64,000 bases of DNA from positions 2,920,501-2,984,500 of the forward strand of contig NZ_CP107968.1 in the NCBI RefSeq assembly GCF_036084755.1. Reading direction: 5' to 3'. Under the pieces are notes generated by a model. That model had not been told where the DNA came from. It saw nothing but the letters and a program-made list of their open reading frames with translations, and ran no database searches. Positions 44,784-52,979 of the stretch are shown here, in pieces. Origin of the DNA: Streptomyces sp. NBC_00370. Lineage in GTDB: Bacteria > Actinomycetota > Actinomycetes > Streptomycetales > Streptomycetaceae. The first letter of the stretch is position 1. Every line of letters starts with the position of its first letter. Made by a program: the position numbers and the translations under genes.

Positions 44784-45656
44784 TCACCGGACGGCGGGCT
44801 GCCGCCAGGACTGGAACCTCCGCTCGATCAGCCCGAGGATCCAGGTCGACACCAGGCCGAGCACGGCGATGATGACCACGCCGGCGAAGACCAGGTCGGT
44901 CTGGAAGGTGTTGCCCGCGACCGCGATCAGGTGCCCGACACCGGTGGTCGACGCGTACAGCTCACCGACGACGACGCCGGTCAGCGCGTGGCCGAGCCCC
45001 GACCTGATACCGCTGAGGATGTACGGCACGGACCCCGGCAGCGCGATCGTCCGGAAGATCTTGAAGTCGCTGGCGCCGAACGACTTGGCCATGGTGAGCA
45101 GTTGAGGGTCCAGCGCCTTGATGCCGGTGATCGTGTTGATCAGGATCGCGATCAGCGCGCCCAGGAAGACCACGGCGATCTTGAGGTTGATGCCGATGCC
45201 GATCCAGATGATCAGCAGCGGCAGCAGCGCGACGCGCGGCACGGCGTTCAGGAACGTCACGAACGGGTCGAAGATCGCCTCGACCGGCCGGTACCAGCCG
45301 ATCAGGATGCCGGCCGGGATGGCCACGACGATCGCCAGCAGGAAGCCCCAGCCGAACTCCTGGAGGCTGACCGACAGGTTCGGCCACAACTGGCCCGTGG
45401 TGGCCAGGTTGGAGAGGGTGTTCCAGATGCGGTGGGGCGAGCTGCAGAACAGCGGGTTGACGATCCCCTGGTCGCTGACCCACTCCCACAGCGCCAGGAA
45501 CACCAGCACGGAGGCGATCCCGATCAGCGTCATGGAACGGCGCTTGAGGAATCCCGAGAACCCCTTGTCGGACGGGTCCGTCTTCTTCGGCCCGTCCACC
45601 GGGGGTATCGGCTCCGCGGGCAGTGTGGCGGCCTCGGTCACTGAAGTCGTCTCCAT
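44784..45656 (-). CDS. ABC transporter permease, nitrate/sulfonate/taurine (SsuC/TauC) type
   Basis: Permease of 290 residues with about six membrane helices starting near residue 45 (MTLIGIASVLVFLALWEWVS). The ATPase-contact EAA loop is AKSFGASDFKIFRTIALPGSVPYILSGIR. The Thr/Pro-rich N-terminus (about 40 residues) is cytosolic. ATG 45656 is used, with GGGGAGGA 13 bases upstream; the long spacing leaves the start slightly uncertain. It is co-directional with the hydrolase fusion gene, 26 bp away. Confidence 0.9.
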   Translation of the reverse strand: METTSVTEAATLPAEPIPPVDGPKKTDPSDKGFSGFLKRRSMTLIGIASVLVFLALWEWVSDQGIVNPLFCSSPHRIWNTLSNLATTGQLWPNLSVSLQEFGWGFLLAIVVAIPAGILIGWYRPVEAIFDPFVTFLNAVPRVALLPLLIIWIGIGINLKIAVVFLGALIAILINTITGIKALDPQLLTMAKSFGASDFKIFRTIALPGSVPYILSGIRSGLGHALTGVVVGELYASTTGVGHLIAVAGNTFQTDLVFAGVVIIAVLGLVSTWILGLIERRFQSWRQPAVR

Positions 45657-45682
45657 GACGCTGACCCGTTCCTCCCCCGACT

Positions 45683-46981
45683 TCACGGCCGGCTCACTAG
45701 TGCGTGGGAATTGACGAAGGCGACGCTCTCGCTGAACAGCGTGGGTGCGTCGTTGTCCAGCGTGGCGACGTGATAGCTGTCCGGGAGCACCACATGGCGG
45801 TGCTGCTCCGCCGAGAAGGCGTCCACGAGCATCGCGAGATCGGCGGCGGCGACGACATGGTCGACGCCGCTGGTGACGGCCAGCACCGGCAGCTTGACGG
45901 TGCGCAGCCCGGCCCGTACCAATGCGCCGAAGGCGGCCAGCGAATGGGCGGCCCGCAGCGACGTCCTGTCGTAGCCCACGTCTTTCACACCCGGCTTCCT
46001 GATGTCGCCGACGGCCGCCGGTACGGAGCGTCTGATGTACCGCATGAGGCCCAGTGCCTTCGGCGTCCCCTGCGGCGGCGAGAACATGGGGTTGACGGCG
46101 ACGACCCCGGCGATGTCGCCGGCGCGCTGCTCTGCCAGGCGCAGCGCGAGGGTGGCGCCGAGGCCGAGGCCCATCACGAACACCTGGTCGTGCGCGCCCT
46201 TCAGCTCGGACAGGGCGCGCTCGGCGCCGTCGTACCAGTCCTGCCAGGTGGTGCGGTGCAGGTCGGTCCAGCGGGTGCCGTGTCCGGCGAGGCGCGGGAT
46301 GCTCGCCGCCATGCCGGCGGCGGCGAACGCCTCGCCCCACGGCCGCAGTCCGCTCGGTGAACTGCCGAAGTCGTGCAGCAGCAGCACGCCGACGGTCGCG
46401 GCCGCAGCGGCGGGCGCGGCTGCCGGGGCCGGCGGCCGCTCGTCAGCTTTTCCCGGCGACGCCACGGCCTGCTCGGCTGCGGGCACCGCGGCCGGTGCGG
46501 GGGCGACGACCGCGGGGCCGAGCGTGGTCGAGCTGCTGGCGCAGCGCATCGACAGGGCCTCGACGAAGTCGGCGGTCATCCGGCGGACGACCGCCGTCGC
46601 CGCGTTCTCGATGACGGAGGCGAGCTTGCCGTTCAGCTCGACCTGCCCCGACACGGTGCCGACGGCGCTGCCGTCGTCGCCCTCGACCACCGTGAACTCG
46701 GCGGTGGCCTGGAACTTCGTACCGCCCTGGCCGTCACGGCCGCTGGCCACGACCTTGCCCCAGCGGGCCTCCCTGTCCAGTTCGAGGAGGATCTTGCCGG
46801 CGAACTTCACGCGCAGCGCGCTGAACTTCACCGTCATGGTGCCGTGGTAGCTGCCGTCCTCCCGCTGCTCGCCCAGTTCGGCCCCGGAGACGCACTCGAC
46901 GACCGCGTGCGGGTCGGACAGGACGGCGTAGACCTCGTCGGGAACGGCCGCGACGCTGAATTTCTCATTGATCTCGATCAT
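45683..46981 (-). CDS. Fusion of CoxG-like SRPBCC domain and alpha/beta-hydrolase lacking its nucleophile
   Basis: A 432-residue two-domain protein. Residues 1-150 form a CoxG-type SRPBCC domain (IEINEKFSVAAVPDEVYAVLSDP and VVRRMTADFVEAL), a lipid/small-molecule-binding fold. An Ala/Pro-rich linker (about 151-195) leads to a carboxylesterase-type alpha/beta-hydrolase. Its catalytic Asp374 (SGVDHVV) and His404 (SYHVATLD) are in place. However, the nucleophile elbow reads GLGLG (271-275), so the expected Ser is Gly273 (codon GGC at 46163-46165). The hydrolase half may therefore be a binding pseudo-enzyme or use another nucleophile. The gene lies between the cupin gene and the ABC permease, in the same unit. 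Confidence 0.85.
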   Translation of the reverse strand: MIEINEKFSVAAVPDEVYAVLSDPHAVVECVSGAELGEQREDGSYHGTMTVKFSALRVKFAGKILLELDREARWGKVVASGRDGQGGTKFQATAEFTVVEGDDGSAVGTVSGQVELNGKLASVIENAATAVVRRMTADFVEALSMRCASSSTTLGPAVVAPAPAAVPAAEQAVASPGKADERPPAPAAAPAAAAATVGVLLLHDFGSSPSGLRPWGEAFAAAGMAASIPRLAGHGTRWTDLHRTTWQDWYDGAERALSELKGAHDQVFVMGLGLGATLALRLAEQRAGDIAGVVAVNPMFSPPQGTPKALGLMRYIRRSVPAAVGDIRKPGVKDVGYDRTSLRAAHSLAAFGALVRAGLRTVKLPVLAVTSGVDHVVAAADLAMLVDAFSAEQHRHVVLPDSYHVATLDNDAPTLFSESVAFVNSHALVSRP

Positions 46982-46992
46982 GGGACTGCCAA

Positions 46993-47382
46993 TCAGCTGG
47001 TATGCGCCGAAGGGGCGTTCGGGACGGGCAGGGGGCTGTTCATCGCGAGGTGCACCGTCGGCGCTTGCGACGCGTTCCAGTTGCGATGCGGGGTCCCTGC
47101 CGGGAAGACGACGAGCGTGCCGGGGGTGGCGGAGAAACGTTCCCCCTCGACTTCGATCTCCATCGTTCCCTCAAGGATGTAGAAGATCTGCTCCCACGCG
47201 TGGGTGTGCAGACCGCGCGGCGACCCGCCGCCCGGCGGGGTACGGATGTAGCCCACGGCGAGATGGTCGCCGCCGCTGGTGTGGTCGATGAGTTTCTGGG
47301 AGAACCGGTCGGTGTCCGTGAGCTGGGCGAGCCGGTCGAAGTCGAGCTGCCGGACATGACGGAAGCCCTGGTCGGTATCCAT
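46993..47382 (-). CDS. Cupin-domain protein
   Basis: Single-domain cupin, 129 residues. The first metal motif is GLHTHAWEQIFYILEGTMEIEVEGE (His, His, Glu). The second is FPAGTPHRNWNAS with a His. Such proteins are metal-dependent oxygenases, isomerases or sensors. The ATG directly follows the stop of the MmgE/PrpD gene (TGAATG), so translation is coupled. It may act on the same intermediate. Confidence 0.87.
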   Translation of the reverse strand: MDTDQGFRHVRQLDFDRLAQLTDTDRFSQKLIDHTSGGDHLAVGYIRTPPGGGSPRGLHTHAWEQIFYILEGTMEIEVEGERFSATPGTLVVFPAGTPHRNWNASQAPTVHLAMNSPLPVPNAPSAHTS

Positions 47383-48777
47383 TCAGCTGCTCCCGTCGAA
47401 GGTGCCGGTCAGGGCCATCAGTTCGGTGATGTCCGGGGTGTCGGCGACGGCCCACCAGGCCTGGCGGATCCGGTCGCGGTCCGGCCCGGACAGCCGGCGC
47501 GCGCTCGCCGCGTCGAATTTCGCGTCGATGTCGGCCCGGGACATCGGGTTCCTGAAATGCCCCCGGTGGAATCCGACTTCTTCGCTGAACCGCTCGCCGT
47601 CGGTCGCCGTGACGATCAGCCGGGCGCGCGGCGCTCCGGAGATCCCCTTTCCCGGCGGCCGGAATCCGGCGGTGAATTCCTTGTCCTCGGTGACGGAGAT
47701 CTTGCGCATCACGGGCCGCAGCGCGGGATCGGCGATCCGCTCCGGGGTGAAGGAGGTCTGGGTGTCGATGTGCCCGTCGACCAGGGCGAGGGCCAGCAGG
47801 TACGGCAGGCTGTGGTCGGCGGTCTCGCGGGTCGTCGGGTCCCACTTCGAGGGGTGCATCGCGATCTCGTGGTACGCCTGCCAGTACGTCTCGATCTCGA
47901 TCGACTCGATCCGCTCCACCGGCCGCCAGGCCCGTACGGCCGGGATCAGCCCCAGCAGCGCCTGGCTGTGCGTCTCGGCGGGGTACTGCTTGAGATGCGA
48001 GATCTGCACGACCATCCGGCCGCCGGGATCGGCCGGGAGCGTCAGCTCGAAGGCGCCGGTGACCTGCTCGAACAGGCCCGACTTGCCCTCGAAGGGCTCG
48101 TCGGGCCCGGTCATGCCGTGCCGGGCGAGCCGGACCGCGAACAGCGCGCTCTGCATGGCGGAGGCCGAGGCGCACCCCTTCCACATGGAGAGCAGCCCTG
48201 TCCTGTTCACCCGCAGCGGTATGTGCGGGACCAGCGCGAGCGAGACCGCGTTGGCCAGCTGGTCCTCGGTGAGGTCGAGCATCCGGCCGACGGCGAGCGC
48301 CGCCGCGACTCCCATGAAGGTGCCCTGGTCCCAGCCGCGCGCCCGGGTCGGCGCGACATTGCCGAGGGCGCCGAGCAGTTCGTAGGCGAGGGTGACGCCG
48401 AGCAGGATCTGTTCGCCGTTCGCGTGGACCGTCTCGCCCGCGGCGATGACCGCCGGGATCATGTCGCTGGGGTGGCCGCCGCCCTGGGCGAGCATCCCGT
48501 CGTTCCAGTCGTACGCGCGGACCATGCTGGTGTTGGCGAAGGCCGCCAGCTCGGGTGTGGTGCTGAGCCCCGCGCCGAAGACGGTCGCCGGCCGGTCACT
48601 GTGTACACCGCGTACGGACTCGACAGCGATACGGGCCGATTCGGCCAGCGAACCGACGACGGCGCAGGCGACCGAGTCGACGATCCGGTCGACCGCTGCC
48701 GTGCGTACGGGCCCGGTCAGCTGGTCGGCGCCGAATGACCTCGCATAGCTGACCAGCTGGTCGGTTGTTTTGTCCAC
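47383..48777 (-). CDS. MmgE/PrpD family protein (copy 1)
   Basis: A 464-residue member of the MmgE/PrpD family, which includes 2-methylcitrate dehydratase and cis-aconitate decarboxylase; the reaction here is unknown. Family segments are GGHPSDMIPAVIAAGE, NDGMLAQGG, and SMWKGCASASAMQSALFAVRLARHGMTGP. The GTG at 48777 (VDKTTDQLVSYAR) has GAGGAGG 8 bases upstream, and the N-terminus matches the third copy in this window. It heads the unit containing the cupin, hydrolase fusion and ABC genes. Confidence 0.88.
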   Translation of the reverse strand: MDKTTDQLVSYARSFGADQLTGPVRTAAVDRIVDSVACAVVGSLAESARIAVESVRGVHSDRPATVFGAGLSTTPELAAFANTSMVRAYDWNDGMLAQGGGHPSDMIPAVIAAGETVHANGEQILLGVTLAYELLGALGNVAPTRARGWDQGTFMGVAAALAVGRMLDLTEDQLANAVSLALVPHIPLRVNRTGLLSMWKGCASASAMQSALFAVRLARHGMTGPDEPFEGKSGLFEQVTGAFELTLPADPGGRMVVQISHLKQYPAETHSQALLGLIPAVRAWRPVERIESIEIETYWQAYHEIAMHPSKWDPTTRETADHSLPYLLALALVDGHIDTQTSFTPERIADPALRPVMRKISVTEDKEFTAGFRPPGKGISGAPRARLIVTATDGERFSEEVGFHRGHFRNPMSRADIDAKFDAASARRLSGPDRDRIRQAWWAVADTPDITELMALTGTFDGSS

Positions 48778-48925
48778 GCGCTGAACCTCCTCGCTTTCGC
48801 GGAGTTCGCTTGAATTCGCTTGCATTCGCTGCCGAAATGGGAGACCCGTTTTGACCGGCTTCTTGCCGGAACGGGTTCAGGGGCGGATAGTGATCGCGTG
48901 GTCGCGTCACCACCCTGTCCCTGAA

Positions 48926-48945
48926 TTGCATACCGCGTGTATACG
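48926..48945. promoter_or_regulatory. Candidate GntR site C upstream of the PrpD operon
   Basis: TTGCATAC (48926-48933) is followed by GTATAC (48939-48944). The segment also contains GCGTGTATACG, identical to site B. It lies about 150 bp before the PrpD start, in the 211-bp gap after the flavoprotein gene. Confidence 0.55.
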
Positions 48946-48988
48946 TGACGGTATTCTCGTGTTCCCGTGGCGTCAAGGGTCGTGCGGG

Positions 48989-50473
48989 TCAAGCCGCGGC
49001 GGCTCCCGCGCCGGCCATCCGGCCGAAGACGGCGCCGTTGGTCAGCCCCGAACCGCCCGGATAGTTGAAGTAGAAGAGCCCGCCCACGAGTTCACCCGCG
49101 GCGAAGAGTCCGGGGATCGGTTCGAGGCCCGTGTCGAGGACGCGCGCCTGCTGGTCGATGCGCAGCCCGCCGAAGGTGTACGTCACCCCGCAGGTCACGG
49201 CATACGCGGAGAACGGCGCGGTGTCGAGGGTGTTCGCCCAGTTCGACTTCGGTACGTCGAGGCCGGTCGCCGAGCGGCCGTCCTTCACGTTGGGGTCGAA
49301 CGGCACCGACTGGTCGACGGCCGCGTTGTACGCCTTCGCCTCCCGCAGGAACGCGTCCACGTCGATGCCGTCCAGCTTCTTCGCCAGCTCTTCGAGCGAA
49401 TTCGCGGTGACCCGGGTGGCTTCCTTGATGTGGTACTCGTCGCGCAGCAGATGCTGCACCTTGCCGTCGAAGACCTGCCAGGCGACCTGGTTCGGCTGCT
49501 CCAGGACACGGCGGCCGTACATCGCGTACGTGTAGTTACGGAAGTCGGCGCCCTCGTCGATGAACCGCTTCCCTTCGGCGTTGAACACGACGCCCCACGG
49601 ATAGCTGTGCTTCTGGAAGCCGTCCCCCACCGCGAGATCACCGAACTCGGGGGCGTTCAGGTCCCACTGCACCGCGTGGCAGCCCGACCAGTTGCCCGCC
49701 GGGCTCGCACCGATGTCGAGCGCCATCCGGATGCCGTCGCCGGTGTTGTACGAGCTGCCGCGCACCCGCGCGAGGTCCCAGCCGGGGCCGAGGTAGCGGG
49801 TCCGCCACTCGGTGTTGGCCTGGAAGCCGCCGGCCGCGAGCACGACGGCGTCGCAGTCGATCGTCTCGTCCTGCCAGCCCGACCGTACGGCGACGCCGCG
49901 CACCCCGTTCGGGCCGGTCTTCAGATCGATGGCGCGGGTGTCGTAGCGGACCGTGACGCCCGCGTTCTTCGCCGCCTTGACCAGGAACTCCATCAGCCCC
50001 TGGCCACCGCCGACGGCCTCGATCGTCAGCCCGCCCCAGAAGGTGTAGCGGCCTTCGACCTTGAACGCCTGCCGGCCGTAGATCGGGATGAAGCGCACGC
50101 CCTGGGACCGCATCCACTGGAGGGTGGGCAGGCTGCGCGAGACCAGGGTCTGCGCCAGGTCGGGATCGGCGCGGTACTTGGTCACCCTGGCCAGGTCGTC
50201 GAAGAACGCCGACTCGTCGTAGCGCCCGAAGTCGGTGACCTCGCGCAGTTCGTCGCTGAGGTCGGGCACGAGGCTCAGGATGTCGTCCACGCCTTCGTAC
50301 GCCACCCGCATCGCCCCCGCGGTGAAGGCGGTGTTGCCCCCGCTCCTCGCGAACGGCGCCCGCTCCAGCAGGGTGACCCTGGCGCCCTTCTCGGCCGCCG
50401 AAAGGGCCGCGCAGAAGCCGGCGTTGCCGCCGCCCACGACCACCACATGCTTCTTGGTCTGCTCACTGCTCAC
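48989..50473 (-). CDS. FAD-dependent dehydrogenase (fumarate reductase/tricarballylate dehydrogenase-like)
   Basis: Flavoprotein of the succinate dehydrogenase/fumarate reductase flavoprotein superfamily, about 494 residues. The FAD-binding VVVVGGGNAGFCAALSAAEKGARVTLLERAP is followed by GGNTAFTAGAMR, and the C-terminal GGLRIDQQARVLD and AAGELVGGLFYFNYPGGSGL. The overall plan resembles TcuA, which oxidises tricarballylate to cis-aconitate, but ketosteroid dehydrogenases share the fold. The GTG at 50473 is preferred over GTG 50485, which is too close to its ribosome site. It is the last gene of its unit. Confidence 0.85.
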   Translation of the reverse strand: MSSEQTKKHVVVVGGGNAGFCAALSAAEKGARVTLLERAPFARSGGNTAFTAGAMRVAYEGVDDILSLVPDLSDELREVTDFGRYDESAFFDDLARVTKYRADPDLAQTLVSRSLPTLQWMRSQGVRFIPIYGRQAFKVEGRYTFWGGLTIEAVGGGQGLMEFLVKAAKNAGVTVRYDTRAIDLKTGPNGVRGVAVRSGWQDETIDCDAVVLAAGGFQANTEWRTRYLGPGWDLARVRGSSYNTGDGIRMALDIGASPAGNWSGCHAVQWDLNAPEFGDLAVGDGFQKHSYPWGVVFNAEGKRFIDEGADFRNYTYAMYGRRVLEQPNQVAWQVFDGKVQHLLRDEYHIKEATRVTANSLEELAKKLDGIDVDAFLREAKAYNAAVDQSVPFDPNVKDGRSATGLDVPKSNWANTLDTAPFSAYAVTCGVTYTFGGLRIDQQARVLDTGLEPIPGLFAAGELVGGLFYFNYPGGSGLTNGAVFGRMAGAGAAAA

Positions 50474-50510
50474 GTTCGATCGCACCTCTTCATGTGTCTG
50501 CCAGGAGCCT

Positions 50511-51986
50511 TCAGTTGCTGACGATCACGGTCTTGAGCTGGGAGTAGTGCTCAAGCGCCGCGAGCCCCTTCTCCCGGCCGAGGCCGCTGTGCTTGTAGCC
50601 GCCGAAGGGGGTCTCGACCCCGCCCATCGGATAGCGGTTGATCTGGATCTGACCGGCTTCGAGCCGCCGGGCCAGCCGGTGCGCCGTGCCGATGTCCCGG
50701 GTGAAGACACCGGCCGCCAGGCCGTACACCGAGTCGTTGGCGAGGGCGACCGCCTCGTCGAGGTCGTCGAAGGTCAGCACGGTCTGTACGGGGCCGAAGA
50801 TCTCGTCCCGCGCCACCCGCATGCCGTTGCCGACCCCGGTCAGTACGGCCGGGGTGACGAAGTGCCCGGCAAGGCCCTCCGGGCGGGTGCCGCCCACGGC
50901 CAGTACGGCCCCCTCGGCGACACCGGAAGCGATGGCGTCGAGCACCTTCTCCAGCTGCTGCGCCGAGGCGAGGGGCCCGAGGTCCGGGTCGTCGAGGCCC
51001 GGTCCGACCGTCAGATGGGCGACGGCCTCGGCGAGGCGCTCGGCGTACTCCTCCGCGACCGAACGGTGCACCAGCAGCCGGGTCGTGGCGAAGCAGGACT
51101 GGCCCGCGTTGCGAACGACGGCCATGGCGCCCGCCTGCACGGCGGCTTCGAGGTCCGCGTCGGGCAGCACGATCGTCGGGGACTTGCCGCCCAGCTCCAG
51201 ATTGACGCCGATGATCTTCTCGGCGGCCATCCGCAGGATCTGCTTGCCGGTGGCGACAGAGCCGGTGAAGCCGACATGCGCGACGTCCGGGTGCCGGACG
51301 AGACTCGCCCCCGCCGTACCGCCGCGGCCCGCCACGATGTTGCACACCCCGGCGGGCAGTCCCGCCTCGGTGAACAGCCGGGCCACCGCCAGACTCGACA
51401 GCGGGGTGACCTCGGACGGCTTGACGACGACGGTGTTGCCCGCCGCGAGACAGGGCGCGACGCCCCGGCACAGCTGACTGACCGGGGAGTTCCAGGGCGT
51501 GATGTGGCCGACGACGCCGTACGGCTCACGCAGGGTGTACGACCAGTAGTCGCCCTCACCGGGGATGGTCTGCCCGTACAGCTTGTCGGCGGCGCCCGCG
51601 TAGAACTCGAAGTAACGGGCGGCCGTTTCGACGTCCGAGCGCGCCTGGCGCAGCGGCTTCCCGGTGTCGAGGGTCTCCAGCCGGGCCAGTTCGGGGGCGG
51701 CGCGCCGGATACCGGCCGCGATGTCGGCGAGGATCCGGCCGCGCGCCACGCCGCCGAGGTCGCGCCAGGTCCGGACGTACGCGGCGCGCGCCGATACGAC
51801 CGCCAGGTCGACGTCGTCGTCCGTGGCGTCGGCGAGGGTGGCCAGCTGTGCGCGGTCGGCGGGGTTCTCGACGCTCAGCGCCGGGCCGCCGCTGTGGTGC
51901 CACTCGCCGTCGACGAAGGCGCTCGGCAGGGGGCCTTCGGGAAAGAAGAGGGCCAGTTCGGGCCGCATCTCCGGTTCGGACCGCAT
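50511..51986 (-). CDS. Aldehyde dehydrogenase (NAD(P)+-dependent)
   Basis: Aldehyde dehydrogenase superfamily enzyme, 491 residues. It shows the cofactor region GHITPWNSPVSQLCRGVAPCLAAGNTVVVKPSE, then GFTGSVATGKQI, the general-base Glu in LELGGKSP, the catalytic Cys in NAGQSCFATTR and the late motif FGPVQTVL. All key residues are intact. The ATG at 51986 overlaps the previous stop (TGATG), with GGAGG 7 bases upstream. It probably oxidises the aldehyde made by the upstream TPP enzyme. Confidence 0.92.
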   Translation of the reverse strand: MRSEPEMRPELALFFPEGPLPSAFVDGEWHHSGGPALSVENPADRAQLATLADATDDDVDLAVVSARAAYVRTWRDLGGVARGRILADIAAGIRRAAPELARLETLDTGKPLRQARSDVETAARYFEFYAGAADKLYGQTIPGEGDYWSYTLREPYGVVGHITPWNSPVSQLCRGVAPCLAAGNTVVVKPSEVTPLSSLAVARLFTEAGLPAGVCNIVAGRGGTAGASLVRHPDVAHVGFTGSVATGKQILRMAAEKIIGVNLELGGKSPTIVLPDADLEAAVQAGAMAVVRNAGQSCFATTRLLVHRSVAEEYAERLAEAVAHLTVGPGLDDPDLGPLASAQQLEKVLDAIASGVAEGAVLAVGGTRPEGLAGHFVTPAVLTGVGNGMRVARDEIFGPVQTVLTFDDLDEAVALANDSVYGLAAGVFTRDIGTAHRLARRLEAGQIQINRYPMGGVETPFGGYKHSGLGREKGLAALEHYSQLKTVIVSN

Positions 51987-52966
51987 CACTTCACCTCCGC
52001 CGGCCAGACGACGATGTCGGCGGGTTCGACCGTGCCGCCGTCGAGCACGGCGCGCGCGTTGCGGTGGGCGCGGCCGATCACCCGGGGGAAGTTGTTCGCG
52101 ACCGCTCCCCCGACGTGCGGGGTGAGCACGACGCGCTCCAGGCCGAGCAGCGGCGAGTCGGCGGGGATCGGCTCGGTCTCCGTGACGTCGAGTCCCGCGC
52201 CCAGCACCCGGCCGTCCTTGATCGCCTGGGCCAGGGCGTGTTCGTCCACGAGCGAGCCGCGCGCGGTGTTGATCAGGATCAGCCCCGGCTTGGTCCTGCT
52301 GAGCACATCGGCGCCGATGATCCGGTCGGTCGCCGGGGTGCTCGGCAGATGCAGCGACAACACGTCGGCCGTGGCGACGAGTTCGTCCACGGACACGTAC
52401 CGGATGGCGCACTCCGCCTCCACCTCGGGCGCCGCCCTGCGCAGGTCGTGGTAGATCAACTCGACCCCGAAGCCGCCGAGTCTGCGGGCGACGGCCTGGC
52501 CGATATGGCCGAGGCCGAGCAGTCCCACGGTCTTGCCGAGCAGCTGGAAGGACTCGGCGCGCAGCGCCTCCTTCACCACCTGCCCGGTCCTGGCCGCCTC
52601 GGTGGCCTTGGGCAGATTCCGCCCGACGGCGAGGGTGAGCAGGACGGCGAGTTCGGCGACGGCTTCGGCGTTGATCCCCGCCGCTTTCAGTACGACGACC
52701 CCGCGCGCGGCAGCCGCCTCGCTGTCGATCTTGTCGACGCCGACGCCCAGCTTCTGGACGAGCCGCGCCTTGGGAGCGGCGGCGAGGGTGTCCGCGTCCA
52801 CCGCGCCCCACATGGTCAGCAGCACGGTGGCGTCGGCGGCGGCGGTGCGTTTGGCGGCGGCCGAGTTGTCGGGGACGAAGACGATCTCGAAGTCGGTCCC
52901 GAACAGCTCCGTGATGACGTCACGGGAGGCGGGCGGCATGAAGTCGAGTACGGCGACGGTAGGCAT
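51986..52966 (-). CDS. D-2-hydroxyacid dehydrogenase
   Basis: NAD(P)-dependent D-isomer 2-hydroxyacid dehydrogenase, about 326 residues. The cofactor motif is GLLGLGHIGQAVARRLG. The catalytic Arg lies in NTARGSLVDE, the Glu in DVTETEPIP, and the His in LTPHVGGAV. It likely interconverts a 2-oxo and a 2-hydroxy acid in the pathway. ATG 52966 is chosen for its ribosome-site spacing; ATG 52972 is also possible. It lies 13 bases after the TPP enzyme gene and is coupled to the aldehyde dehydrogenase gene. Confidence 0.9.
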   Translation of the reverse strand: MPTVAVLDFMPPASRDVITELFGTDFEIVFVPDNSAAAKRTAAADATVLLTMWGAVDADTLAAAPKARLVQKLGVGVDKIDSEAAAARGVVVLKAAGINAEAVAELAVLLTLAVGRNLPKATEAARTGQVVKEALRAESFQLLGKTVGLLGLGHIGQAVARRLGGFGVELIYHDLRRAAPEVEAECAIRYVSVDELVATADVLSLHLPSTPATDRIIGADVLSRTKPGLILINTARGSLVDEHALAQAIKDGRVLGAGLDVTETEPIPADSPLLGLERVVLTPHVGGAVANNFPRVIGRAHRNARAVLDGGTVEPADIVVWPAEVK

Positions 52967-52979
52967 GGTCATCTTCCCT

